Made by a program: the position numbers and the translations under genes. Positions 8,239 to 17,114 of a stretch of 64,000 nt of DNA are shown in pieces. Position 1 is the stretch's first letter; each line of letters opens with the position of its first letter. The notes beneath the pieces were generated by a model, which saw only the letters and a list, made by a program, of their open reading frames with translations, did no database searches and was not told the DNA's origin. Source of the stretch: a bacterium (GTDB lineage Bacteria; Cyanobacteriota; Sericytochromatia; S15B-MN24; UBA4093); assembly GCA_017744355.1 (NCBI GenBank), contig JAGIBK010000002.1, positions 231,001 through 295,000 of the forward strand, written 5' to 3'.

Positions 8239-9591
8239 TTAGAACTTATGGCCCACCGCGAGCTGTAGCACGCCGCCGGCCGGGTCCCACTCGCGCATGC
8301 CATAGTCGATGCGCAGCGCCCCGAGGGCGGGCATGTTGACGCGCACCCCCGCTCCGTAGCCCGAGCGGGTGCGCTCCCAGGCGAAATTACCCTTGGCCTG
8401 GTCCCAGTAGAGACCCGTGTCCGCGAACAGGGCGCCTGCCAGGATCCAGACGATTGGGAAGCGATACTCCGCGCTCGCCAGCGCGAAGGAGTCCCCCGAA
8501 GAGCTGCCGAGCGTGAAGCGGGAAAGCTCCTCGGGCGATGGGTTCTCTGCCCAGCCCCGGATCGCGTTCTCGACCACCGGGAAGAAGCGCTCGTAGACGG
8601 GAATCCGCTCGCCCGAGGCCGAGAAGAGGTGGCCTACACGGGTGCCCAGTGCGAGGGTGTGCCCGCCGCCCAAGGGCAAGTAGCGGTTCACGTCCAGCTT
8701 GAGCCGCGTGAGGTTCGAGGCTCCCAGCCCCGGCACGAACTGCTCGGCGCTCGCGCTGTTGAACCAGCCGCTCGTCGGGTTGAGGTTCAGATCCCGCGAG
8801 TCGAAAGTGAGCTTGGCGCCTGCGATCGCTTGCAGGTCCGCGTTGCCCCCCGAGGCGAACAGCGCCCCGCCGCTCAGGGGGGCCTGGTTGAAATCCTGCA
8901 GCGCCGTGCGCTCGGCCTTGACGACCAGAGCCCCCTGCCATTGGCTCGCGACCGGATCGCCGAAGACCGGACGCCCGACGGTGGCGTTGAAGCCCTGCCG
9001 CTCCACGATGAGCCCGGGCAAGGCGGCGTTCGGGCCGACGGCGAGGTTGTTCCAGACTCGCTGGGCGAAGAGGGTCGAGTCGAGGGTCGTCTTGCCCTCG
9101 CCGAACCAGGGGTTCGCGTAGTTGAGGTAGTAGTAGTAGTTCCGTGCCAGGTTGATGTTGGCGCCCAGTGACTGGCCCGTGCCGAGCAGGTTGTCCTTGC
9201 GGTAGTTGAGGCTCAGGAGCAGGCCGTCCAGGCTGGTGTAGGTCACCGCCGGAAAGAGCATCCAGGTTTGCTTCTCCTTGACCGAGACCACCAGCGTCGA
9301 GCGCGCCGGGTCCAGGCCGGGTTCGAGCGCGTAGTCCACCCGATCGAAGAAATTGAGCTTGTAGAGCCTGGCGAGGTCCGCCTCGAGGCGCACTCGGTCC
9401 AGCGCTTCGCCGGTCGGCTGCGTGATCTCGCGCAGGATGGTCTCGGATCGGGTCTCCTGGTTGCCTTCGATCCGCACGCCCTGGATGAGCGTGGTGGCGT
9501 CCTGCGCCTGCGCCGGTAAGGCCGCTGTCACCCCCACGGCCAGGGCGATCGCGGAGACGGGGCGGGTGGTTTTAGCAATCAAGCGTGGCAT
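8239..9591 (-). CDS. Omp85-family (BamA/TamA-like) outer membrane protein, single POTRA
   Basis: 450 residues. A Sec signal peptide ends near PAQAQD (about residue 30). One POTRA domain follows (30-105: GVRIEGNQETRSETILREI and LYKLNFFDRVDYALEPG), then a bacterial-surface-antigen barrel ending in Phe (LQLAVGHKF), the outer-membrane insertion signal. Full BamA proteins have five POTRAs; this short architecture matches accessory Omp85 proteins involved in outer-membrane or lipid assembly. The start at 9591 (MPRLIAKTT) is preferred over one 18 codons upstream because AAGAGAG precedes it and the signal peptide then starts normally. It is monocistronic and divergent from the cyclase gene. It is direct evidence for a diderm envelope. 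Confidence 0.85.
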   Translation of the reverse strand: MPRLIAKTTRPVSAIALAVGVTAALPAQAQDATTLIQGVRIEGNQETRSETILREITQPTGEALDRVRLEADLARLYKLNFFDRVDYALEPGLDPARSTLVVSVKEKQTWMLFPAVTYTSLDGLLLSLNYRKDNLLGTGQSLGANINLARNYYYYLNYANPWFGEGKTTLDSTLFAQRVWNNLAVGPNAALPGLIVERQGFNATVGRPVFGDPVASQWQGALVVKAERTALQDFNQAPLSGGALFASGGNADLQAIAGAKLTFDSRDLNLNPTSGWFNSASAEQFVPGLGASNLTRLKLDVNRYLPLGGGHTLALGTRVGHLFSASGERIPVYERFFPVVENAIRGWAENPSPEELSRFTLGSSSGDSFALASAEYRFPIVWILAGALFADTGLYWDQAKGNFAWERTRSGYGAGVRVNMPALGALRIDYGMREWDPAGGVLQLAVGHKF

Positions 9592-9679
9592 GGCTCTCTT
9601 ATGCCCGCACGGCGCATCGTTATTCGGGGTATGTAGGAAAAGCAAGCAAGTATTTTTGAAGTTTGGCGTTGATTATTTG

Positions 9680-11812
9680 ATGCTCACCTCCTTCAACTCT
9701 TGGCGCTCCGTCTGGGGCCGCTTGGTCGCAAGCATCCTCTTGCTCGTCGCCTTGCTGGTGCTCGTCGGCCGCCCCGCGCCAACGCCGGCCAAGCCGCCCG
9801 AGGCCACGCAGGGCAGCCTGGATCTGGCCGCCTGGCACCTGGGTGAAGAGCCGCCAATCTCCTTGGCGGGTGAATGGCGCTACTACCCCGGCCGCCTGCT
9901 CGGCCCCGAAGCCTTCGGCGGCGCCCTGGCGCCCACCGGTAGCGAGTGGGTGCGGCTTCCCGCCCTTCTCAATCAGCCTGCCACTGGTCTCGAACGAGGG
10001 CCGGCGCGCCCATTCGGCACCTACGTCCTGGAACTCAAGGGAGTGCCGGCCCCTGCCCTCTACGCCCTCAAGCGGATCAACCTGCTCGCGGACGTGCGGA
10101 TCTACGTGGGGGATGAGCTGCTCTACGAGCGTCAGAAAGCGCCGGGTGGAGGATACGGCAACGACCCGAACGCCGCCGCCTTCCGGCTGGCCCAGGCCCC
10201 CGAGCGCCTGATCGTCCAGATCCGCGACGTCGATCGCGAGCGCCTGGCGACCTTCGACGCCTTCTTGCTTGGTACCGAGCGCCAGATCCAGGGGGCCCGC
10301 GAGCGTCAGCTCGCGATGGACCTGTTCATGTTCGGCAGCATCCTCTTGATGGGCCTCTATCACCTGGGGCTCTACGTCTCACGCCGCAAGGACCCCTCGA
10401 CCTTCTACTTCGGTCTCTTCTGCGCGATCATCGCGCTGCGGGTGCTGTTCACCAACGAGTACTACATCCTGACCCTGCTGCCCGATCTGAGCTGGCGGGT
10501 GGTGAACCGGGTGGAGTACCTGACCTACTACCTGTCGCTGCCTGCCTTCGTGCGCTTCCTGCGTGCGCTCTTCCCCCAGGAGGTGCCCCGGTGGGCGGCC
10601 CGCGGCACCCTCGGCGTCTCATTACTCGCCAGCGCGGTGGTGGTTGTCGCCCCCTTTGGCGTTTACTCCCAGACCCTGCACCCCTTCGACTTCTTCACCG
10701 TGGCGGCGGCCGTCTTCATCGTGACGGCCATCGTGCGGGCGGCCCTCAAGCGCCGGGAGGGAGCGATCGCCGCCTTGATCGCTTTCTTGATTCTCTTCGC
10801 CGCAGCCCTCAACGACATCCTCGTGAGCGCCGGAGTGATTCAATCGCCCTACGTGGTCCACTTCGGCCTGTTGGCCTTCATCTTCGCCCAGTCCTTCCTG
10901 CTGGCGAACCGCTTCGCGCGGGCCTTCGCCACGGTCGAGGAACTCTCGGATCGCCTCCTGGTCCTGGACCGCCTCAAGGACGAGTTGCTCGCGGCGACCA
11001 CGCGCTTCGTACCCGACCAGCTCATGCGCCTCTTGAACAAGGACAGCATCGTGGACGTGCGCCTGGGCGACCAGGTGCAGCGCAGGATGACCGTCCTCTT
11101 CTCGGACATCCGCGCCTTTACCACCCTCTCCGAGCAGATGACCCCGCAGGAGAACTTCAACTTCATCAACTCGTATCTGGGCCAGATGGGGCCCATCATC
11201 CGCGAGCACGACGGCTTCATCGACAAGTACATCGGCGACGCCATCATGGCGCTCTTCGATGGCACGCCTGATGGAGCGATCGCCGCCGGCGTCGCCATGC
11301 TGCGCCGCCTCGAGCACTACAACGAGGGGCGGCACCACGCGGGCTACGCGCGCATCGAGATCGGGATCGGCATCAACACCGGCGAGCTGATGCTCGGCAC
11401 CATCGGCGAGCGCGATCGCATGGAGGGCACCGTCATCAGCGATGCGGTCAACCTCGCCTCGCGCGTCGAGGGCCTCACCAAGGAGTACGCGGCCCCCTTG
11501 CTCATCACCGACGAGACCTTGCGCCATCTGGAGCATCCCGAGCGCGTCGCGGTGCGCTTCCTCGATCGGGTCAAGGTCAAGGGCAAGTCCGAGCCGGTCA
11601 TGGTGTACGAGGTCATCGACGGCGATCCCTTGCCGCTGAGGCAGGGCAAGCTGCGCCTGCGCGATCGCTTCGAGCGTGCCGCAGCCCTGTACCAGGAGGG
11701 GCGCTTCGAGGAGGCCCAGGCCCTCTTCGCCCTTTGCCTCGCCGAGGTCCCCGAGGATAGCGCGGCCAGAGCCTATCAGGAGCGTTGTCGCCTGCGACTC
11801 ACCCGGGTTTGA
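9680..11812 (+). CDS. Receptor-type class III adenylate cyclase (7TMR-DISM sensor)
   Basis: 710 residues. A signal-anchor is followed by an extracytoplasmic domain (about 30-205) resembling 7TMR-DISMED2 (PISLAGEWRYYPGRLL). Seven membrane helices follow (213-413), then a short linker and a class III cyclase domain (465-650). Both metal-binding aspartates are present (FSDIRAFT, about 475; YIGDAIMALF). Lys in FIDKYIGD and Asp in ISDAVNLASR fit adenine specificity, so cAMP is the expected product; Asn and Arg of VNLASR complete the transition-state set. The C-terminal 40 residues look like one TPR-like helical pair. The ATG is chosen for the hydrophobic N-terminus; no clear ribosome site is visible. 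It probably senses an envelope ligand and signals through cAMP. Confidence 0.88.
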   Translation: MLTSFNSWRSVWGRLVASILLLVALLVLVGRPAPTPAKPPEATQGSLDLAAWHLGEEPPISLAGEWRYYPGRLLGPEAFGGALAPTGSEWVRLPALLNQPATGLERGPARPFGTYVLELKGVPAPALYALKRINLLADVRIYVGDELLYERQKAPGGGYGNDPNAAAFRLAQAPERLIVQIRDVDRERLATFDAFLLGTERQIQGARERQLAMDLFMFGSILLMGLYHLGLYVSRRKDPSTFYFGLFCAIIALRVLFTNEYYILTLLPDLSWRVVNRVEYLTYYLSLPAFVRFLRALFPQEVPRWAARGTLGVSLLASAVVVVAPFGVYSQTLHPFDFFTVAAAVFIVTAIVRAALKRREGAIAALIAFLILFAAALNDILVSAGVIQSPYVVHFGLLAFIFAQSFLLANRFARAFATVEELSDRLLVLDRLKDELLAATTRFVPDQLMRLLNKDSIVDVRLGDQVQRRMTVLFSDIRAFTTLSEQMTPQENFNFINSYLGQMGPIIREHDGFIDKYIGDAIMALFDGTPDGAIAAGVAMLRRLEHYNEGRHHAGYARIEIGIGINTGELMLGTIGERDRMEGTVISDAVNLASRVEGLTKEYAAPLLITDETLRHLEHPERVAVRFLDRVKVKGKSEPVMVYEVIDGDPLPLRQGKLRLRDRFERAAALYQEGRFEEAQALFALCLAEVPEDSAARAYQERCRLRLTRV

Positions 11813-11817
11813 ACCAA

Positions 11818-11855
11818 CGAAAGCGGGCCCCCTCGTTCGAGGGGGCCCGCTTTCG
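11818..11855. terminator. Bidirectional hairpin between convergent cyclase and lipoprotein genes
   Basis: A perfect 18-bp inverted repeat (CGAAAGCGGGCCCCCTCG) with a two-base centre lies 5 bases after the cyclase stop and 15 bases from the end of the convergent lipoprotein gene. Only three U residues follow in either direction, so it is a strong fold but a weak classical terminator. Confidence 0.65.
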
Positions 11856-11870
11856 CGGAAATGGTGCTTG

Positions 11871-12875
11871 TTAGTCGTTTGACAAGGAGTTGGCGATGCT
11901 GGTGCTGAGCGTCGAGAGGGCCCCAGCGACATCGTCGATGATGGTGAAGTCGAAGGTCTCGGCAGCCTTGGCGCTGTTGTTGTACGTGATGGTCGCCTTG
12001 ATCGGATCGCTGTCGTGCGAGAACTCGAACTTGCCGAGCTCGGCGCCCGCGTCGTCCTTCAGCTTGCCCACGAACGGCGTGGCCGAGGCGGGGTCCATGG
12101 TGAAGGCCATGTGGTAGTCCTTGGCCGCCTTGACCGTCATGCTGCCCTTGCCCGCGGCGTCCGCGAGGAAGTCGAGGCCGATGGTCTTGCCCGAGGCCGA
12201 GGTGATGTCCCCCTTCACGCTCATCTCGATGGCAGGGGAGGTCTTGCTCACGAGGGTCAGGTCGGTCTTGCTGCCGTCGGGCAGATCCCCCTTGGCCTTG
12301 ATGCTGACGTTCCCCCCGGCGAGCGTCGCCGACAGGTCGAGCTTGACGGCGGTGCCGCCGCCGGCCGGGGTGAAGGTGGTGTCCTGGGCGTAGGTGAATT
12401 CTTCGTTGCTGCCGGGAGTGAGGGTGATCAGGACGACGTAGGTGCCGGGCTTGCGCGAGGCGCTCTTGGTCACGACGTCGGTCTGCTCCATCTGGATGGG
12501 GCCGTCGCCCGACGTCATGTACAGCACCGACTGCACGTCCTCGGTGGCCGTCGCCAGGTGGCGGGTCATCTTGACGTCGTAGCCTTCCTTGTCGCTTTCC
12601 GACGCGAGCACCCAGCCGTTCTCCATCGTCGTGACGCGGTAGCCGGCCTGAGGGGCGTTCTTTGCGCCGGCGGCTTGCTGCAAGTTCTGGAGGCTCTTGA
12701 GGGAGTCCTTGACCTCGGCCATCACGAGCTTGGCGGAGGGCGTCTGCAGGGTTTGACCGGTCTGGTCGGTGGTCTGGCCCTGGCCGCCCTTGGTCGGGGG
12801 TTCGGTGCAGCCGAGCATGAGGCTGCCGGCCAGGGTGGCGAGAAGAAGGCGTGCGGCGATGCGGGACTGGAACAT
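11871..12875 (-). CDS. Putative lipoprotein of unknown function
   Basis: 334 residues. The signal peptide ends in a lipobox (LMLGC, Cys23), so it should be acylated and membrane-anchored. The mature protein is Thr/Asp/Lys-rich with alternating beta-strand-like segments (DYHMAFTMDPASATPFVGKL, TVKAAKD) and no family motif I recognise. The start is supported by AAGAGGAG upstream. It is single, convergent with the cyclase, and has a TAGAAT box upstream. Large secreted beta proteins of this kind often bind surface ligands, but that is only a guess. Confidence 0.75.
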   Translation of the reverse strand: MFQSRIAARLLLATLAGSLMLGCTEPPTKGGQGQTTDQTGQTLQTPSAKLVMAEVKDSLKSLQNLQQAAGAKNAPQAGYRVTTMENGWVLASESDKEGYDVKMTRHLATATEDVQSVLYMTSGDGPIQMEQTDVVTKSASRKPGTYVVLITLTPGSNEEFTYAQDTTFTPAGGGTAVKLDLSATLAGGNVSIKAKGDLPDGSKTDLTLVSKTSPAIEMSVKGDITSASGKTIGLDFLADAAGKGSMTVKAAKDYHMAFTMDPASATPFVGKLKDDAGAELGKFEFSHDSDPIKATITYNNSAKAAETFDFTIIDDVAGALSTLSTSIANSLSND

Positions 12876-12928
12876 GAAAGGCTCCTCTTGTCGAAAATCG
12901 TTGGCGGTTAGAACCGATAACTTGCTCC

Positions 12929-12934
12929 ATTCTA
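12929..12934 (-). promoter_or_regulatory. Probable -10 box (TAGAAT) for the 334-aa lipoprotein gene
   Basis: TAGAAT on the reverse strand lies 53 bases before the start codon inside a locally AT-rich patch. The same hexamer recurs upstream of several other genes here. No convincing -35 was found. Confidence 0.4.
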
Positions 12935-13028
12935 AGTGCTATTTCCTAAGATTGCTCGCTTGCTAGTCACGCCTGCCATGTGACGGCTCGCACGAGGAGC
13001 GGGGCTGACGCTGCCGAAGGATTTCCGG

Positions 13029-13034
13029 TAGAAT
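13029..13034 (+). promoter_or_regulatory. Probable -10 box (TAGAAT) for the foldase-mazG-uvrC-like operon
   Basis: GGTAGAATG sits 34 bases upstream of the TTG start of the foldase gene. The -35 region is weak. Confidence 0.4.
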
Positions 13035-13067
13035 GACGGGACCTTCCACCTACGAGAGGAGATTCCT

Positions 13068-14129
13068 TTGAAAAATTCGACGAAGGCCGCCTACGGCCTG
13101 GCCTTGGCCCTGCTGATCGGCGGCGTGACCGCGAGCTGCTCGGCCCTCACCTTCAACAAGGACGGCTACGTCGCGACCGTCAACGGTCACAAGGTCTCCC
13201 TCAAGGATTACAACCAGGCCCTCGAACAGCAGAAGAAGCAATACGCCATGCGCTTCGGGGTGGACTTCAACTCGACTCAGGGCAAGCAGATGCTCGCGGG
13301 CATGCAGCAGCAGCTGCTCCAGCAGCTCACCGAGCGCGAATTGCTGCTCATCGAGACCGAGAAGCGCGGCCTGAAGGCCACCGATGCCGAGGTCGAGACC
13401 AAGCTCGCCGACGTCAAGAAGCAATTCCCCGACAACGCGGCCTTCGAGAAGGCCATCAAGGAGTACGGCCTGACGCTCGCCGACCTCAAGCAGCAGCTCT
13501 TCAAGGCCGTGGCCATCGAGAAGCTTCAAAAGGACGTGGGCAAGGACATCGCGGTCACCGACGCCCAGGTCGCCGACTACTACAACAAGAACAAGGCCCA
13601 GTTCGCCCACACCGAGGAGGTCGAGGCGAGCCACATCCTCGTCAAGTTCGACGAGGAGGCCAAGGACAAGGCCAAGGACGAAGCCCGAGCGCTCGGCAAG
13701 ATCAAGGAGATCCACGCCAAGGTCAAGGCGGGCGGTGACTTCGCCAAGCTTGCCGGCGAGAACTCGGACGACCCCGGCAGCAAGGCCCAGGGCGGCAGCC
13801 TCGGCTTCTTCGGCAAGGGCCGTATGGTGCCCGAGTTCGAGAAGACCGCCTTCGCCATGAAGAACGGCGAGGTCTCGGAGCCCTTCAAGACCCAGTTCGG
13901 CTACCACATCATCAAGCGTCTGGATTATCGCCCGGCCCGCACCGAGCCGCTCGCCGAGGTCTCCAAGTCCATCCACGAGCAGCTCCAGACCCAGCAGCAG
14001 GGTGAGCGCTTCCAGCAGTTCGTCGAGACCCTCAAGAAGGGGGCCACGATCGAGATCCGGCCCGAGTACCAGCCCAAGCACGAATCCCCTGCCCCCTCTG
14101 CCGCCCCCGTTACCCCGGAGAAGAAATAG
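13068..14129 (+). CDS. Peptidyl-prolyl isomerase lipoprotein (PrsA/SurA-like parvulin foldase)
   Basis: 353 residues, starting at TTG; GAGAGGAG seven bases upstream fixes this start. The signal peptide ends in a lipobox (VTASC, Cys24), placing it on a periplasm-facing membrane. Residues 35-180 form the SurA/PrsA N-terminal chaperone domain (YVATVNGHKVSLKDYNQALE). Residues 184-285 are a parvulin domain (EASHILVKF, GGSLGFFGKGRMVPEFEKTA, FGYHIIKRL). The C-terminus is Pro-rich and disordered. It should help fold exported proteins through cis-trans prolyl isomerisation. It is first in an operon with mazG (6-base gap) and the UvrC-like gene, which have no obvious functional link to it. Confidence 0.9.
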   Translation: MKNSTKAAYGLALALLIGGVTASCSALTFNKDGYVATVNGHKVSLKDYNQALEQQKKQYAMRFGVDFNSTQGKQMLAGMQQQLLQQLTERELLLIETEKRGLKATDAEVETKLADVKKQFPDNAAFEKAIKEYGLTLADLKQQLFKAVAIEKLQKDVGKDIAVTDAQVADYYNKNKAQFAHTEEVEASHILVKFDEEAKDKAKDEARALGKIKEIHAKVKAGGDFAKLAGENSDDPGSKAQGGSLGFFGKGRMVPEFEKTAFAMKNGEVSEPFKTQFGYHIIKRLDYRPARTEPLAEVSKSIHEQLQTQQQGERFQQFVETLKKGATIEIRPEYQPKHESPAPSAAPVTPEKK

Positions 14130-14135
14130 CACCCC

Positions 14136-15572
14136 ATGGGTTCCATCATCGTCGTCGGCCTCGGGCCGGGAGATCCCGGCCAGCTCACCCTCGCAGCCAA
14201 GGAGGCGCTGGATAGCGCCAAGCGCCTCTTCCTGCGCACCGAGATCCACCCCACCACGCCAGCCATGCGCAAGTGGGGCCTCAAGTGGGAGTCGTTCGAC
14301 CCCTACTATCAGCAGGGCGCCTCGTTCCAGGAGGTCTACGGCCGCATCGTGGCGCGCCTCCTCGAAGTCGCGCGCGATGAGGACGTGGTCTACGCCGTCC
14401 CCGGCCACCCCTTGGTGGCCGAGGACGCGGTCACCGCGCTGCTGGCGCAGACCGAGGTCAAGGTCGAGGTGGTGGCGGGGCTCAGCGCGCTCGATGCCAT
14501 CTACGCGCGGATCGGGCTCGATCCCAACGCAGGCATGCAGGTGGTGGACGGCCTCGCCCTCGAAGGGCGCGAGTTGCACCCCGACTGGCACACCCTCGTC
14601 ATGCAGCTCTACTCGCCCCAGGTCGCGAGCGAGGTCAAGTTGCACCTGATGCGCTTCTGGCCCGACGATCACCCGGTCCAGGTGATCCGGGCGGCCGGCG
14701 TCGAAGGGCAGGAGCGGATCGAGTCCGTTCCGCTCTTCGAGATCGATCGCCTGCCCTGGATCGACTATCTTTCGAGCCTCTACCTCGGGCCCGGCCCCAA
14801 GCGCGGCTTCTCGCGCCTGGTCGAGATCATCGCCCGCCTGCGTGCGCCCGATGGTTGCCCGTGGGACCGCGAGCAGACCCCCGAGTCCCTGCGCAAGTTC
14901 GTCCTCGAGGAGGCCTACGAGACCGTCGAGGCCATCGACTCGGGCGAAGTGGGCGCCATTGAGGAGGAATTGGGCGATCTGCTCTTGCAGGTGGTCCTGC
15001 AGGCCCAGATTTTCGCCGAGCAGGACGAGTTCGACGTTCAGGACGTCGCCGAGGTCATCTCGGACAAGCTCGTGCGGCGCCACCCCCACGTCTTCGGCGA
15101 GGTGAGCGTTTCGGGCGCCGACGAGGTGGTCAAGAACTGGGCCGACATCAAAGCCGAGGAGAAGGCCCAGGCGGGTGCTCCCGAGTCGGCGCTCGCGGGG
15201 GTCGCGACGGCCCTGCCCGCCCTGGTCGTCTCCGAGAAGCTTCAAGCCAAGGCCTCGCGCGTCCGCTTCGACTGGGCCGATCCTTACAAGGTCCTCGACA
15301 AGGTCCAAGAGGAGCTCGGCGAGCTCAAGGAGGCCATGGAAGGCCAGCACGGCGAGGCGGCCCTGACCCACGAGCTCGGCGACGTGCTGACGGCCGTGGT
15401 CAACCTCTCGCGCCAGCTCAAGATCGACCCCGAAGAGGCCCTGCGTCAGGCCAACGCCCGCTTCAAGCGCCGCTTCCAGAAGATGGAAGATCTGGCCGAG
15501 GGCAAGTTCAAGGAGCTCGAGCTCGACCAGATGGAGGCCCTGTGGCAACGGGCCAAGGCCATCGTCGGATGA
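14136..15572 (+). CDS. mazG: Nucleoside triphosphate pyrophosphohydrolase MazG (YabN-type, with methylase-like domain)
   Basis: 478 residues in the YabN arrangement. Residues 1-225 are a tetrapyrrole-methylase-like domain (VVGLGPGDPGQLTLAA, YAVPGHPLVAED). Two MazG modules follow: 232-340 (RLRAPDGCPWDREQTPESLR, with EEAYETVEA and EELGDLLLQ metal-binding acids) and 355-478 (VQEELGELKEA, HELGDVLTAVVN). MazG hydrolyses non-canonical or excess NTPs to NMP and pyrophosphate, protecting nucleic acids. The methylase-like domain is usually of unknown activity in these fusions. The last codon overlaps the next gene as ATGA, implying translational coupling. Confidence 0.93.
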   Translation: MGSIIVVGLGPGDPGQLTLAAKEALDSAKRLFLRTEIHPTTPAMRKWGLKWESFDPYYQQGASFQEVYGRIVARLLEVARDEDVVYAVPGHPLVAEDAVTALLAQTEVKVEVVAGLSALDAIYARIGLDPNAGMQVVDGLALEGRELHPDWHTLVMQLYSPQVASEVKLHLMRFWPDDHPVQVIRAAGVEGQERIESVPLFEIDRLPWIDYLSSLYLGPGPKRGFSRLVEIIARLRAPDGCPWDREQTPESLRKFVLEEAYETVEAIDSGEVGAIEEELGDLLLQVVLQAQIFAEQDEFDVQDVAEVISDKLVRRHPHVFGEVSVSGADEVVKNWADIKAEEKAQAGAPESALAGVATALPALVVSEKLQAKASRVRFDWADPYKVLDKVQEELGELKEAMEGQHGEAALTHELGDVLTAVVNLSRQLKIDPEEALRQANARFKRRFQKMEDLAEGKFKELELDQMEALWQRAKAIVG

Positions 15573-16654
15573 TCGAACGGGGCCCGCGCGGATTTGGCGT
15601 GGGCCCCGATGCGATCTCAACCCTCCCTCGCTGTCCCGGCGTCTACGAGTTCTACGCCGCGGACGGCGAGTTGCTGTATCTCGGCAAGTCCGTCAACCTG
15701 CGCGATCGCGTCCGGTCCTACTTCCACGCGAGCGGGGGCCACACCCCGCGCACGGCGCGCCTCAAGCACGAGGCCGTGCGCATCGAGGTGCACCCTACGG
15801 GCTCCGAGCTGGAGGCCCTGCTGCTCGAGTCGCGCCTGATCAAACGTCATCAGCCTCGCTACAATGTGCGGGGGCGCCGCTACGAGCACTACCCCTTCCT
15901 CAAGCTCACGGCTGAGCGTTACCCCCGCCTGATGATGACCCGGACCCTGGTCGAGGACGGAGGCCGCTACTTCGGCCCCTTTTCGAGCGCGAGCTACGTC
16001 CAGACGGTGGTCGAGGCGCTGCAGCCCGCCTTCGGCCTGCGGTCGTGCGCGACCTTGCCGCCCCACGCGTGCCTGGAGTTCGACATCGGTCGCTGCCTGG
16101 GGCCTTGCACCGGCCGGATGGATGAGGCCTACGCCGAACGGGTCCAGGCGGCGGTGGGCTTCGTGATGGGCGAGACCGGCGGGATCATCGAGACGCTTGA
16201 GCAAGAGATGTTGCGCGCAAGCGAAGCGTTCGCCTACGAGCGCGCCGCGCGCCTGCGCGATCGCCTCCACGCCTTGAAGCGCCTGATCGATCACCAGCGC
16301 CGACTCGGGAGCTTGGACGAGCTGGACGCCCTGGTCGCCCTGCCGGGCCTGATGCCCGGTTCGACCCACTTCCTGGCGATTCGTCGGGCGCGCTGGGTGG
16401 GCGAGCTTAGGCTGGAGCCCGACGCCTTGCACGGGCGCAGTGCATCGGTCCGCCTGCGCTCCTTCTTGAAGGCGGCGTATCTTATCGAGCCGGCGCCGAG
16501 CACGCGGATCGATCGGCGCGAGCTGGATGAGGTGCAGATCGTGGCATCGTGGCTGTACCGCAAGCGTGAAACGCCGGGCGTCTTCCAGGTGACGGCCGAC
16601 GGCATCGCCGAGACGGCCCGCGCGGCGATCGCCCACGCGCGCCGGATGGCCTGA
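15569..16654 (+). CDS. UvrC-like GIY-YIG nuclease, lacking the C-terminal nuclease half
   Basis: 361 residues. The ATG overlaps the mazG stop (ATGA). Residues 15-100 are a GIY-YIG domain (GVYEFYAADGELLYLGKSVN, catalytic Arg in LRDRVRSYF, Glu in EALLLESRLIK). Residues 105-195 match UvrC (FLKLTAERYPRLMMTR, YFGPFSSAS, CLEFDIGRCLGPCTG). A UVR motif (SEAFAYERAARLRDRLHALK) follows. Full UvrC (about 600 residues) also has an RNase-H-like 5' nuclease and a helix-hairpin-helix; these are absent. It therefore resembles Cho-type proteins that make only the 3' incision in nucleotide excision repair. A clean frame argues against a pseudogene. A separate full uvrC may exist elsewhere. Confidence 0.88.
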   Translation: MIERGPRGFGVGPDAISTLPRCPGVYEFYAADGELLYLGKSVNLRDRVRSYFHASGGHTPRTARLKHEAVRIEVHPTGSELEALLLESRLIKRHQPRYNVRGRRYEHYPFLKLTAERYPRLMMTRTLVEDGGRYFGPFSSASYVQTVVEALQPAFGLRSCATLPPHACLEFDIGRCLGPCTGRMDEAYAERVQAAVGFVMGETGGIIETLEQEMLRASEAFAYERAARLRDRLHALKRLIDHQRRLGSLDELDALVALPGLMPGSTHFLAIRRARWVGELRLEPDALHGRSASVRLRSFLKAAYLIEPAPSTRIDRRELDEVQIVASWLYRKRETPGVFQVTADGIAETARAAIAHARRMA

Positions 16655-16667
16655 AGCCATTTCAGCG

Positions 16668-16700
16668 AGAAAGCCCGCCCCAAAACGGGGCGGGCTTTCT
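16668..16700. terminator. Bidirectional terminator hairpin
   Basis: A perfect 14-bp stem (AGAAAGCCCGCCCC) with a five-base loop lies 14 bases after the UvrC-like stop and 17 bases before the end of the convergent small gene. Confidence 0.7.
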
Positions 16701-16716
16701 GCCGAAGATAGGAGGC

Positions 16717-17031
16717 TTACTTCGCGCTCTCGTCGGTCTTCTCGGTCTTCTCGGCTTCGGCCTTGGGGGCCTCGGTCTTGATGCCGGCCTGGGAGGCGAG
16801 GTTGTTGAAGATCGAGAGCATCTGGTTGGCACCGTCCTCGATCCGGCGCTGGACTTCCTGCATCTGCTTGTCGAAGGCGTTCTCGGCCTCCTCCATGCGG
16901 CGGACCATCTCGGGGTCCTTGACCAGGGCGTGGATCTGCTCGCGGGCGACCTGGACGCCGAGCTCGGCGGTCTCGCGGGCCTGCTTGGCCAGCTTGTCGG
17001 CGCTATCCTTGAGGTCGTTGAAATCGGGCAT
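16717..17031 (-). CDS. Small helical, phasin-like protein of unknown function
   Basis: 104 residues, almost wholly amphipathic helix (DLKDSADKLAKQARETAE), with a Lys/Glu/Thr-rich disordered tail (KAEAEKTEKTDESAK). It has no signal peptide. The pattern resembles phasins and other small granule- or membrane-surface proteins, but the resemblance is compositional only. AGAGGAG lies about 11 bases before ATG. It stands downstream of deoB on the same strand with an 83-base gap, and terminates at a shared hairpin. Confidence 0.75.
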   Translation of the reverse strand: MPDFNDLKDSADKLAKQARETAELGVQVAREQIHALVKDPEMVRRMEEAENAFDKQMQEVQRRIEDGANQMLSIFNNLASQAGIKTEAPKAEAEKTEKTDESAK

Positions 17032-17114
17032 GGGGTGTTGAACTCCTCTATTGTGTTTAGGGCGTCTAACGAAATGGTTCCTTCAAGCCGCCCCCGGCGG
17101 CCAGAGGCCGTTTG

